Part shown: positions 35,183 through 44,580 of the stretch, in pieces
How the letters are laid out: the number at the start of each line of letters is the position of its first letter
How positions within the stretch are numbered: position 1 is the stretch's first letter
Origin: Glomus cerebriforme
Taxonomy: Eukaryota; Glomeromycota; Glomeromycetes; Glomerales; Glomeraceae
Assembly: GCA_003550305.1 (NCBI GenBank)
Contig: QKYT01000261.1
Location: 56,600 to 101,179 of the forward strand
Direction of reading: 5' to 3'
Length of the DNA: 44,580 bases
Notes under the pieces: generated by a model
What the model saw: the letters and a program-made list of their open reading frames with translations, nothing else
Told to the model about the DNA's origin: nothing
Databases searched by the model: none
Program-made: the position numbers and the translations under genes

Positions 35183-36878
35183 TTAAAAAGGCGATTCGAT
35201 TCTGGTTATGATTTATTTTAAGTATAATGATATAATATCCTAAATTTAAATGTATTTTTTCATTATATCCCCTAATATACAGTAATAAAATTCATACCGC
35301 TAATTGACAATACGGTAAGGAAGAAAATAAATGGTCTGAACGCAAAATTATTATAGCCCGGTTTCTTTTTATGAATTAGTCGAATTCATTTTTTTTCGAT
35401 TTCTTAACCCGTCATCATTTTTCCCTTTAATTTTAGTTTACGCAAACTTTTTTTTTAACCTATATATTAAACACACACAGTATATTACCAGTTACATATA
35501 TTATAATGATATACAATAACATCTCAAAAAGAATAATGAGCCAATATATATTTATTGCTATTTATTAAAGTATTGTATTATTATTGAATTCAATGTACAA
35601 AATCCAATGGTTGTTACCAGGACCTGAAATATATGGGTGCCGTCCAAAATCCCGAAACTTAAAATCCCGAAATTGGCCCTCGGGATTTTTTCAGAAGTTT
35701 AATAAATCACGAATTATAATTCCGGGCAGCATTAAAGCTATAATGCGGGCCAATTTTTCGGGATTTCGTACCTGTCGGGATTTTGATTTCGTACCATACC
35801 CAAATATACAGTATATAAAAAGGTAGGATCTGTCAAAAAAAAATCATGTAGATCTTTTCTTTTTTTCAAAAAAGGCAATATACCCGTTACATAGCTGATA
35901 GTAATGATACATCATTTTTTTCATGAAAGGTAAATTTCGGAAGCTCATGTGTGCCAAAGTCTAATTTACACTGAAAAAAATGAAGGCGCATCATCTGAAA
36001 AAAAGGAAAATGAAATAAAGAGTGAAGCACAGAGAATATTTTACTAAAATGTTCATATTCGTAACATTTAATATGTTTCTCATTGATAGCTTCTTCAATC
36101 CAATTAATTCGTCCGTCTGCATTTTCGGTACACACCAATTTATACAACTATAAAAATATATATTTGCTATGATTTGAGAACTTGATCTTTATGCAGAATG
36201 CAAATAAAAAAATCCAACTACAAGAGGAGATAGTCATGATAAATTTATTACTTGGAGGTTTGCTGAACTATAAGTTTTAATGAACCGAATAAATATGACA
36301 ACAAAAAGTATCTACTGTTCTACGATAGATACTGTAGATCTTCTGCCTTGATTGCTTGATAAATAAATTTTTTTTTTAGAATACATGATTTATCTAGTAT
36401 GTAATACATATAAAAAAAAAAATTTTTTTTTACCGATTTTCCCCTGAATTTGGCTTTAACTTGTCGAAATTGGTCCGTAAATGCAAAATTGGAGTGGTTG
36501 GTAGTACATTACGGAAAAGAACATGTTAGTAAATCATTTTTTCTTATAAAAAGGATAAAAAATTTTTTTTCCAATAAAAATTTACAAAACAACCATTTCT
36601 TTTATTATAAATATTTACTTTCTCTTTTTTTTTTTATTTCCTATTGTTTAGTTTCAACAGTGGTTTGAGGTTTTTGTTTTGGCTTGTATTCATAATCCGG
36701 TTGAACATTTGTTTTTAAATCTTAAAGCTAGATTTTCGAATCTCTCTTTTTCTCTTTACTTGAACTACCACACAAGTGATACAACCATCAAAAATTGTTA
36801 AAATTGTCACGTGATATTATCACGCCGCGTCTAAGTGTGAATGTGTGATCAGAGTAAATATCACGTGACTGTAACTTA
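35183..36878. other. Spacer with a CCCGAAA/TCGGGA repeat element
   Basis: No gene seen. At about 35636-35815 there is a GC-richer element with AAATCCCGAAA, CTCGGGATTTT, TTTCGGGATTT and GTCGGGATTTT in both orientations, evidently a small inverted-repeat transposon; a plus-strand ORF over it is not a gene. The block 36520-36560 matches copy 1 near 23190. CACGTG occurs at 36808 and 36861. Confidence 0.45.
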
Positions 36879-37171
36879 CAGAGACCCGGAAAAATTCCGA
36901 TATCAAATCACAAATTTTTATCACGATAACGGGAAAATTTCCGATTTAATTCCGATAACAATTTTACTAATTATAGTGACATGGCAATAATTTTGGCCAA
37001 AAATGATCGAAATGATCGGCAATTTATCGGTTACCATAGAATTTTTACAAATTCCATCACGATAAAGCGCAATAATGATTGGCCAATTGTCACGTGTCGG
37101 AATGAAATTATTATAATTCATAAAAATTCCATTTTATTCCATTATACGGCAAGAATTTTTCCGGGTCTCTG
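36879..37171. mobile_element. 293-bp element with 19-bp perfect terminal inverted repeats
   Basis: CAGAGACCCGGAAAAATTC (36879-36897) and its exact reverse complement (37153-37171) bound an AT-rich interior containing smaller palindromes (TTCCGATA, ATCGGAA, GATCGAAATGATCGG). No gene and no obvious target duplication (flanks CTTA and CCTA differ). A miniature inverted-repeat element; family not assigned. Confidence 0.8.
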
Positions 37172-37409
37172 CCTATTTGGGGAGTGATTATCATGTGAAA
37201 TGTGATTGAAATGTGGTACTAATCAATATTTGGATTGTGTCACCAGAAGTATGACATAATTTTGGCAGATCTTTTGTATACTACAAGATGTGTCGGTAGT
37301 ATATTAAAAAGATTGATAAAACAGATTTTATTACCACATATAAATTCCATAAATAAGTGGATATGATGTAGAAAGAGTGCATCATCTAAAAGATGATAAT
37401 CTTTCTGGC

Positions 37410-37770
37410 GTCATACAAAATAAGAAATTTATGAAAGAGACATAAAAAAACAATGTAGTACACGAAGACAGTCGAAGAGAAATTCCATATAGAAAGTGTA
37501 ACGAAAACACCATCCAAAATAAGGTAATCTTTTGGCTTCATAATAAATTCAAAATTCAAAAGAAGTAATACATGAAAGAGATGCATAATTTTGTACACGA
37601 AGTGAAGTTCCATGTAGAAAGTGTAACGAAACACCATCCAAAATAAGTAATCTTTTAGCTTCATAATAAGTTCAAAATAAGTAATCATGAAAGAGACGTT
37701 GCAAAAACACTATTTTGTACACAGAGAAGTTCCATGTAGAAAATCAACAACTTTATAATAAATCCAAAAT
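37410..37770. repeat. Minisatellite 3' of paralogue 2
   Basis: A degenerate version of the array at 24127-24655: units with ATGAAAGAGA, TGTACACGAAG, AGTTCCATGTAGAAAGTGTAACGAAACACCATCC and AAATAAG-TAATCTTTT-GCTTCATAATAA. Anchors near 37418, 37560 and 37676. Confidence 0.72.
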
Positions 37771-38266
37771 TAAAGAGTAGTTGACTCTGAGTTTTCACTG
37801 AGTCATTATTAATTTTATCTCCAAAATTAACAGTTAAAGTAGGCCGAACCCGAATTGGGCGGAATTAAACTGAGATTTAGCATTTCGTTTTCGATTATTG
37901 CCTGTATTATTAAAATAATTAAATAATAAAATGTATTATTTTTTATAATAAACACGGATAGTTAATTTCTGTTCAAGATTTATTTATTATGTTTTTGTTA
38001 ATCTTATTTGTTATACTGAATACATTTATGAAAAGAATGCAACAACTTCTTTACATCACAGTTAAAAATTTCAATCTATTGCACTTTCACAAAAACTACT
38101 CTAATACATTAATTGCTAATCTTTTAAATAAAATAACTATCCTGAAATTTTCTATTTTTATTAAAAAAAATTGAGGAGGTCTAAAATATTTTCCTAAAAA
38201 TTAATGATCATTATATGGAGTAAGAGCGACAGGCGTTTGACTATCAATTGTATTAATTTCAATATT

Positions 38267-39106
38267 TTAATGTTCATTATTTTCACTTGAATTCGAAGGT
38301 ATGCAGAGATAAAAGTGAAGAACCTGCTTCAAATTTAGTTCGAGATTCAATTTTTGAAGCGAATTTAATAATAAATATTTACTTTTAAATTCATTTGAAT
38401 CAAAATCCCTTCCACAAATTTCCTTATTTAATAAATTAATAATCAAAGAATTTGATAATAATTTACAAGTAACATGATATTTTATGGTAGATTCATTCGA
38501 ACTCTGATAAAAGAATTCGAAATCATAATTTTCATCGTTAATTTGAGGATAATCTTGTAAAATAATTTTACAAATTACATGATAACAATTATCGTCATCT
38601 GGCGAGTGATAAAAGAATCTAAATTCATTTAAATGTTGTATTGGTTGATCGCCTTGAATAGGCTGGATTGTTTGTGTTTGAGCTGAATCATTGATATTCA
38701 TACTTCCTTGAGGAGATGCAACGCGAGAGTCGCTGGGATGATGATAGGATAAAATTTGATCTAGTGAAAAAAGCATTTGTTTCAAGCTTAAGTCGAGATT
38801 ATTCTTTTGATGTGGTGTTAATGAATATTTATGTTTTAAGTCATTTGGATTAAAATCTAGACCATAAATTTCCTTGTTCAATATGTTAACGATTAAAGAA
38901 CGTGATAACAATTTACATTTAATATGATGATTTTGAAAAAAGAACTCGAAGTCGTAATCATCATCAAAGTCGGACAAAATCATTTTAAAAGTTACATGAT
39001 AAATGTTATTATCTTCCGGTGGTTGAAAAAAGAATCTTAACTCATTAACGTTAAGATGTAAAACTTGCGCCAAATCTAAACATAGTGGAGTAGAAATAGA
39101 ATTCAT
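38267..39106 (-). CDS. Internally duplicated protein of unknown function, paralogue 2
   Basis: A 279-codon intact ORF. Same two-module layout as the ORF at 24975-25808: FF(F/Y)xxPEDNNIYHV...FEFFFQN...NILNKEIYG...LKQMLF, then FFYHSPDDDNCYHV...FEFFYQ...NLLNKEICG...LKQVLHF. It differs at roughly 27 positions, concentrated in the linker (about 130-155) and the C-terminal tail (ends SSENNEH instead of SNENR). The few length changes are in-frame and near the C-terminus, while flanking non-coding DNA differs by many indels. The TATA box and GC-rich promoter words are conserved at the same spacing. Pathway and location unknown; probably soluble. Confidence 0.75.
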   Translation of the reverse strand: MNSISTPLCLDLAQVLHLNVNELRFFFQPPEDNNIYHVTFKMILSDFDDDYDFEFFFQNHHIKCKLLSRSLIVNILNKEIYGLDFNPNDLKHKYSLTPHQKNNLDLSLKQMLFSLDQILSYHHPSDSRVASPQGSMNINDSAQTQTIQPIQGDQPIQHLNEFRFFYHSPDDDNCYHVICKIILQDYPQINDENYDFEFFYQSSNESTIKYHVTCKLLSNSLIINLLNKEICGRDFDSNEFKSKYLLLNSLQKLNLELNLKQVLHFYLCIPSNSSENNEH

Positions 39107-39224
39107 TTTTCTTTAAAGATGTAAAATTTTCGAGTAAAGAAAAGTATGGAAACTTAATAAGAATTTTTGAAAATAAAAAATTATTTTAACATGTGTTTTT
39201 TTTTCTTAAAGCGTTCGCGCAAGT

Positions 39225-39233
39225 CTTTATATA
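39225..39233 (-). promoter_or_regulatory. TATA-like box of paralogue 2
   Basis: Minus-strand TATATAAAG followed by ACTTGCGCGAACGC, about 120 nt before the ATG, as in paralogue 1. Confidence 0.55.
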
Positions 39234-39988
39234 CTAAAAAAAAAATTATAACGGATAAATCGGACACATTTGCACATTTTTGTATGACGAAAAAATTTTT
39301 TTTTTTAAAAAAAATTTTTTTTTATTATAAAGAATTAGAACTACATAACGATTATCATACGTTAAAGATAATTACATATTTTATGTATTTTGTATAAATT
39401 TTTACTTTCCTAGGTAAAACGCCAGCGGTTTAACTTTTTGGGGATATTATATGATATCAACCGCGAAGCTTTCCTACGTAATCATGAATTTTAGAATCAT
39501 TTAAAGAAAACGTTATTTACTTATAATTTAAAAATGGTTTTTTCTACTCAATTCATTTGATATATTCATCAGACCTATTTTAAATTTCGTTACACATTTT
39601 CGAAAATTTTATTTTATCACTAATTCTATTTATGTAATGTGATATATAATCGACAAATAAGAATTTTTTTTGAAGCCCCATTCTTATACATTTACTGAAT
39701 GATTATTTTCTAAAATAAGATGGATTACATCGATTTTATGATGTCTTTATTATTTTCGTAACAAATCCTAATGTCATAAAATGTATAAAATGTGGATAGT
39801 TGATATTTATTGCGGAAGAGTTATCCTACAATATATCAAAATTAAGTTAAATTAATTTGTTGGTTTAAAAATACTTCAGATCTGATGACAAAAATCCTTT
39901 TTGATACGTGTTAGTAAAATTTTTTTTAATAATAATAAGGAAAGTTTTTTTTTCACGAAACAAAGTTTAAATTTTTTTTTAAAAAAAG

Positions 39989-41159
39989 AGATTAAAACCT
40001 GGGTTGCAACCTTAATTTCTAATTACGGCAAAAAATTGACAATATGCCAAATTAAAGTTGTAATACGTAATGATGCTGTAAGTTGTAAAAAAAAAACTCT
40101 TTCTCCTTTCTTTTATGACTATATTTTGTAAAAATTTCAGAAAGAATTATTTTATTAGAAATATACCTCGTCAATGGTTTTTCAGTTTCTACAATCTCCT
40201 TAGTGTTTTTACACCTTTTCTAAATAATATGGATATTAATATTAATAATAGAAGTAACTTACAAGCTTCTATGAACAGTGCTTTATTTTGTATCAACAAG
40301 GCATAAAAATCTAAAAAAAAACCGGTCTTGTATCAAGAAACTTTCTAAACAACTTGAAAATTGTGAACTTATTCCTAAAGTTGTTTCTTTCTCTACTCCT
40401 TATGTCTGTGAAACTAACCAACTTATTAAAACAATATCTTTGCTTACTTCTACTTTTTTTGAATCTTTATTTTCTTTGAAGTATTTTCACGATGGATTCA
40501 TTGCTATCTGTGCCACACAAAGAATAGTTAAAGATCAAGGCAATTTACTGGTGCAAAAAGGAAACATTTTAGAAATTACGTTATTTTTTCATTTCTTTGC
40601 CTTTATCCACGTTTTCTATTGAAATTAAAGAACCTAATTTTTTTCTCTTTGTTATAACTTATAATCATCTTCTTTATTTAATGACATTTTTAGTGTTACA
40701 TGTAAATTTTTTAATACTGATTTATTTGTTATTTCTGATTTATATGTAGACATACAATATTTTCTTATTCTATTACATTAGAAAATTTTCACGTGACTTA
40801 CAATATAATTTCTCTAACTTTTCCCTTCACACTCCTTTTGGAGTTATTTTTCTTACAAATTTTATTATTGATTGAGTTATCTTGGATATGGTTAACTATG
40901 TGTAGATAATTATATCTATTCAAGGTTGGTTTTGTCAGATTTTATTCCCAGTGTGGGCGAGACAGTTTCTTTTTTCTCTTTTGTAACTTTTACTTTATGT
41001 ATATACTGATTACTTTTTATTAATAAAACTAGTGTGCACCCATTTAACTTCGTAAATGGTTAGTCAATACAGCTTAAAAAAATATAATTAAAATAATAAT
41101 AATAATTAAGTAATAATAGATAATAATAATTTTTATTTTTTATTATTGAAAAATTTCTG
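39989..41159 (+). other. Unidentified degraded coding stretch and AT-rich spacer
   Basis: From about 39990 to 40625 overlapping plus-strand frames (longest 40278-40622, 114 codons) show coding-like composition, e.g. TWVATLISNYGKKL and NRSCIKKLSKQLENCELIPK. They shift frame near 40115 and 40300, so this is probably a decayed gene or transposon fragment. No family recognised. 40640-41159 is spacer, ending in an AATAAT simple repeat (41080-41130). Confidence 0.35.
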
Positions 41160-42625
41160 GATATACAACATTGCAAGTACATTCAATTAAATTTACATTA
41201 TTTATATGATCATTATCTCTTTAAAATATCATGAAATATGGCCTTAAGTTTCATATTAAATACTTGACTAATTAAATCAGATCGATCTTGTGCAACTTAA
41301 CCTGAAAGAAGATTTTCCTTAATTTCAGGCCAATTTGGATTGCAAGTTATTGTAATAAACAAATCAGATTTTCCAAATACTTGTATAATAACCATTCCAT
41401 CTTGATCTAATTTATGTATTTATCAATGACCATCAGTAAAACTTAAAGGTAATATAATTCTACATTTTACATTTGTTATACTATCACTTAGTGTTCCATA
41501 TGAATCGAATTGAATCAAATTGAATCAGATTCAAATTCAATTTGATCAAATTACGAATCGTTCAAATTTGATTCAATATTTAAATGAATCAAATTAAATC
41601 AATTCAAATTCGATTCGAATTTGATGCTAATGTCACGTGATTCATAATTCCAGCCGGAATTAAATAATCTGCATAAAAATTGCCTTTTTGGAAATATTAT
41701 GTAACCCAAAATTTCAATTTTCAAGAGAACAAAATTGTTTTTTTGGATTGTATAATGTTACATAATATCTAAATAAGGAAATTTTGACCAGTTTTATAAA
41801 ATTTGGGCAAAATTAAACAATTAGTCAAGTCGAATTTGATTTGGATTTAATTTGGATTTGACTGATTCAAATTCGATTCACAATTTGAAAATTCTGAATC
41901 GAATCAAATCGAATTCAAATCGAATCTGAATATACTATCACTTAAATGTAATGCATCTTGAAGTCCATTATATAATTCTGCTTGTATTTGTTTTTGATTA
42001 AATTTTATATAATTAAGACATATTTGTTCTACTACTGTATACATATTAACAATCCATTATTGAAAAAGTCTTTCATAATAATGTAAAGTTATAGCTTCTT
42101 CAGAATAGTCAACTTGAAGTTGATATGCAAAATAATTCATTGTAGTAATACATTTTTTTAATTTATTATTTGTATTATCTTCATCACTATAAATATCAGA
42201 TATTTTTTCATCATATATATTACAATTAGAATTATTATGTATAGGAATATAAGGATGCTACCCATCTTCACCTCTAGGAAATATAAAAATATAATGAAGT
42301 AATGCATAAGAAGGATGAATCTCTGAAATTCATTGTAATTTACCTTCATGTGGTTGTAATATAATATCTCATTTTTGATGTTCTATTTCTTGTCCATTAC
42401 CTATCATAATAGTAGCAACTTCTGATGTATTTGGAGTATTATAATATCAAGAATCTTTTATTCTATTATTAGTAATTACTAATTTTAAATCTATTAAAGA
42501 ATCAGATTTAAGTAAATTACTAACTTGAATACTTGATGAAATACTGTGACATATGGATTAATAGTATATAATATCTGTTACAATTCTAAAAGAATAGAAG
42601 CATCAAGATCTGGTAATATAGCCTA
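41160..42625 (-). pseudogene. Helitron Rep (helicase-like N-terminal) pseudogene
   Basis: Read on the minus strand: LPDLDASILLEL and INPYVTVFHQ, then DIILQPHEGKLQ, SEIHPSYALLHYIFIFPRGEDG, YFAYQLQVDYSEEAITLHYYERLFQ, QIQAELYNGLQDALHLSDSI; then, after a 440-bp insertion, IILPLSFTDGH, DQDGMVIIQVFGKSDLFIT, CNPNWPEI and CTCNVVYPE. This is the order of the Helitron Rep N-terminal region (Helitron_like_N). The frame runs from 42625 to 41945 without an indel but with TGA/TAG/TAA at 42447, 42369, 42330, 42258 and 42057. Helitrons move by rolling-circle replication; this copy lacks the two-His nuclease core and the helicase, ending near 41160. Confidence 0.85.
41491..41930. mobile_element. 440-bp insertion with a 14-bp target duplication inside the Helitron relic
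   Basis: The insert is flanked by the 14-bp direct repeat TATACTATCACTTA (41477-41490 and 41931-41944). Deleting the insert plus one repeat (454 bp) restores the Helitron reading frame exactly, proving that it is an insertion. Both ends are rich in GAATCGAATT/GATTCAAATT words in both orientations; the centre is less repetitive. A 14-bp duplication is long for most DNA transposons and fits target-primed insertion (SINE-like), but there is no A-tail, so the class is open. Confidence 0.85.
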
Positions 42626-42628
42626 TTT

Positions 42629-42678
42629 AGTCACATGTGATTTCATAATATAATAATATTATGAAATCACATGCGACT
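42629..42678. repeat. Near-perfect 23-bp palindrome
   Basis: AGTCACATGTGATTTCATAATAT (42629-42651) and, after a 4-nt loop, its reverse complement with one mismatch (42656-42678). It abuts the N-terminal end of the Helitron relic. Such hairpins can be foldback elements or the Helitron 3' hairpin of another copy; no CTRR end was seen next to it. Confidence 0.8.
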
Positions 42679-42900
42679 TAGATTAGATTATGAAGGTAAC
42701 TTTATAATCTATTGGTAACTTTATAATATAATGGTAACTTCATAGTCTGCTGATATCTTCATAATATACTGGTAACTTCATGGCCTATTAGTAACTTTAT
42801 AATATAATAATGATTTTACAATCTAATTACATAATCTGATAGTAATTTCATAATCTAATATTATAATCTGATAGTAACTTTATATTCTACTTAATTTATT
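42679..42900. repeat. Degenerate ~20-bp minisatellite
   Basis: GGTAACTTTATAATCTATT-like units repeat about ten times with drift (GGTAACTTCATAGTCT, AGTAACTTTATAATATAA, AGTAATTTCATAATCTAA). AT-rich, non-coding. Confidence 0.75.
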
Positions 42901-43589
42901 TTTGGGTAGTTTCTTTGTATTTATAGTATTGTTTTAATCTTTTCCTGTATAATATGGTGGTAATTTTATAGTTTAATAGTAACTGGTAGTGCTTTAATTT
43001 AATAGTGATATTATGATCTAATAGTAATTGCTTTCTTTTTGTTTCAAATTCATTTATATGATAAATTCTTTATTGCTGATACTGGCTTTCCAATCTTCTT
43101 TGAATGTCTAGTTTTATAATGAGGGTACTAATCATTCTGTGCTAGTTTGGTTACCAGTTCTATATTGAGAATGCATGCCTATTTGGTTATTTTTAGGATG
43201 CTGAAATAATGTAAAAAAAGGTAACAGGTGATGCAGTAAATTGCAGATCTGATTTTGATCAGCACTATAGTATAATTTAGGCTAATCTTTAGAGCATGTG
43301 ATTTGAAAAATCCAAACTGGCATTATGGTAGTAACCTGGTAATAATCTGAAACTGTTATGGAACTGATGAGAAACTGGCAAATGCTAGTGTAGTTCTATT
43401 AATTTGCCTATTCCAGATTACTTCTTGGATGTCGAGTTATTATGCCTTAAGATTTGGCTGAATTTATGAAATAATACTGGCTGAAATTATCATAATTTAT
43501 TGCGCCTTCAGTTCCAGTACTTCTGAGGTCCGATTGTGATTTAAACTGGATCGAGGTAATATGTATACTATTTTTTTGAGCATCCTTGT
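42901..43589. other. Spacer, no gene seen
   Basis: AT-rich sequence with further isolated AGTAACTT-like words to about 43030, then unique DNA with no open frame. Confidence 0.35.
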
Positions 43590-44055
43590 GAAAATTCTCT
43601 ATCTCTATAAGAAAAATTCATGAAGATACTCATAGGGACAATCTCGATATTATTTTTGGGCTTCTTAGTTTGATTTATTGAGTTTTTTACTACTTGTCCT
43701 ATGTCCCTATGAGTTCCTATGAAATATAAAAGTTTTAGGAAAAAAATTTGATTTTTCTATGATATTCTTATGGTAAATATAATTATGTATATGGTTAATA
43801 AAGTTAGTATATAGTCGATGTATGATATAAAAAAAAATAAAAAAAGATAAAGAGTTCAGAAATTTATAGGGACTTATAGGGACATAGGGATAAGTAATAA
43901 AAATGCCTTTCCAGAGTTCTAAAATTGCTAAAGAAAATATTTCTAGTGTTCTTGTTAAGTTTTTTTTCACGTCCCTATAAAAAATTTCATAAGGTCATAA
44001 GGCCAAATTTTTTGATAAGTCATTAGGGACAACTTATAGCATTAGGGATTTTTAT
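43590..44055. repeat. TAGGGAC-rich inverted-repeat element
   Basis: TAGGGAC or its complement GTCCCTA recurs at least eight times. The clearest inverted pair is TTACTACTTGTCCTATGTCCCTATGAG near 43687-43713 against CTTATAGGGACATAGGGATAAGTAATAA near 43873-43900. It appears to be a miniature element; its ends could not be fixed. The minus-strand 87-codon ORF across it is not called. Confidence 0.5.
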
Positions 44056-44159
44056 TTTATCAAGAGTCTGTTCCAATACTTCTGGTATCTGCCCATTCTG
44101 AAACATCTTATCCAACTTCTTCCAGTGATAATATTCTTTTGAATAATACTTATTTATAT

Positions 44160-44350
44160 ACAGATTTAGGGCTCCGATTGGTAACGGTAATTACCGAACT
44201 GAACTGATCGGTTTCGGTATCAGATCGGTATCAGTTTTGCAATTTACCGAACTGAATCCTTCAGTAAATATACCGATTGGTTTCAGTAATTTCGGTATCA
44301 GTATCAGTTTTGTGATTTATTAAACTGATTTACCAAATACTGTATATATA
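44160..44350. repeat. CGGTATCAG / ACCGAACTGA repeat block
   Basis: CGGTATCAG occurs several times (44215-44230, 44291-44310) together with TTACCGAACTGAA and its variants, in a region GC-richer than its flanks. It resembles a simple-repeat or miniature-element end just upstream of the right-edge ORF. Confidence 0.6.
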
Positions 44351-44476
44351 TAGATCAGCAATCTAGATTAATTTTATCAATATTTTTTTTTAATCTCCTT
44401 TTTTTTCATACTTCCTTTTTTCTCCATACTTTTCTTTTCTTTGTAATTTTTAATTTTAATCTTAATTTTAATAATA

Positions 44477-44580
44477 ATGATATTAATGACAACTGGAGAG
44501 GCAGTGGACAATAACCAAAATGAACGTGAAGCAGAACCAGATATAAATGTTGAAAAAACAAATACAAGAAGTAATACTAA
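44477..44580 (+). CDS. 5' end of an unidentified gene, cut by the window edge
   Basis: Open from ATG 44477 (or the in-frame ATG at 44486) to the end, giving about 34 codons: MTTGEAVDNNQNEREAEPD and a further Asn/Thr/Lys-rich stretch. It is hydrophilic and acidic, like the disordered start of many transposases or regulatory proteins. A pyrimidine-rich tract (44380-44445) and a TATATATA run (44343-44351) lie upstream, as in many fungal promoters. Too short to identify; it may belong to a mobile element given the repeats just upstream. Confidence 0.4.
   Translation, partial: MILMTTGEAVDNNQNEREAEPDINVEKTNTRSNT

Larger units (their letters stand above)
30753..39988. repeat. Duplicated unit, copy 2 (with nested insertions)
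   Basis: Counterpart of 19873-26718. The extra length is largely explained by later insertions: the TTAA-flanked element plus Tc1 (33739-35178), a CCCGAAA repeat element (35636-35815) and the 293-bp inverted-repeat element (36879-37171). Order and strand of hAT relic, minisatellite, ORF and TATA box are the same as in copy 1. Confidence 0.72.

Noticed and set aside
36921..37187. Overlapping ORFs on both strands
   Set aside because: They lie inside the 293-bp inverted-repeat element and mirror each other because of its palindromic interior.
41160..42625. TGA read as Trp (alternative code) to explain the Helitron stops
   Set aside because: TAG and TAA also occur, several TGAs sit where the family has Arg, and the INTS3-like and other genes use the standard code.
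1..44580. tRNA genes
   Set aside because: I looked for GGTTCGAATCC-type T-arms and paired acceptor stems and found no convincing cloverleaf on either strand.

Overview
This is eukaryotic nuclear DNA: AT-rich, with short GT-AG introns (about 60 to 175 nt), few genes, and many decayed transposons. My best guess is an early-diverging, transposon-rich fungus, most likely a glomeromycotan (arbuscular mycorrhizal, Rhizophagus-like) species. The reasons are the base composition, the short introns with GTAAGT-type donors, the abundance of degraded hAT, Helitron, Harbinger and Tc1 sequence, and a gene for Integrator subunit 3, a complex not found in the familiar ascomycete yeasts. The taxon is an inference; no rRNA or other marker is present.

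Layout. 1-417: a tandem array of 111-bp units, each built like an intron plus a 35-nt exon. 490-7.5 kb: AT-rich decayed DNA with a Harbinger-type transposase tail (1660-1905, minus) and an unidentified decayed coding stretch (about 4890-5560, minus). 7.5-8.8 kb: exon-like blocks of unidentified genes. 9602-9925 (minus): a small membrane-anchored or secreted protein. 10689-16234 (plus): a 21-exon gene for an INTS3-like protein (1259 aa by my splicing), followed on the same strand by a 3-exon LYR-motif-like gene (16503-17078). 17747-18733 (minus): a single-exon coiled-coil protein. This 9.6-18.7 kb block is the gene-bearing core.

19.87-39.99 kb is mobile and duplicated DNA. Two related units, 19873-26718 and about 30753-39988, each carry a decayed hAT transposase followed by an intact minus-strand ORF of 277 or 279 codons, with a conserved TATA box upstream and a minisatellite downstream. 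Between the units lies a second, different hAT transposase pseudogene (28072-30235, plus). The second unit was enlarged by a 159-bp TTAA-flanked element, itself interrupted by a nearly intact Tc1/mariner copy (33817-35095), and by a 293-bp inverted-repeat element (36879-37171).

40-44.58 kb: an unidentified degraded ORF region and a Helitron Rep pseudogene on the minus strand (41160-42625). The latter is interrupted by a clean 440-bp insertion with a 14-bp target duplication, and its stop codons look like C-to-T transitions. Next come a near-perfect palindrome, a roughly 20-bp minisatellite, GGGAC-rich and CGGTATCAG-rich repeats, and the first codons of a gene that runs off the right edge.

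The most interesting items are the paired internally duplicated 277/279-aa proteins kept open inside decaying mobile DNA, the exon/intron minisatellite at the left edge, the INTS3-like gene, the nested insertions with exact target duplications, and an excess of CACGTG palindromes.
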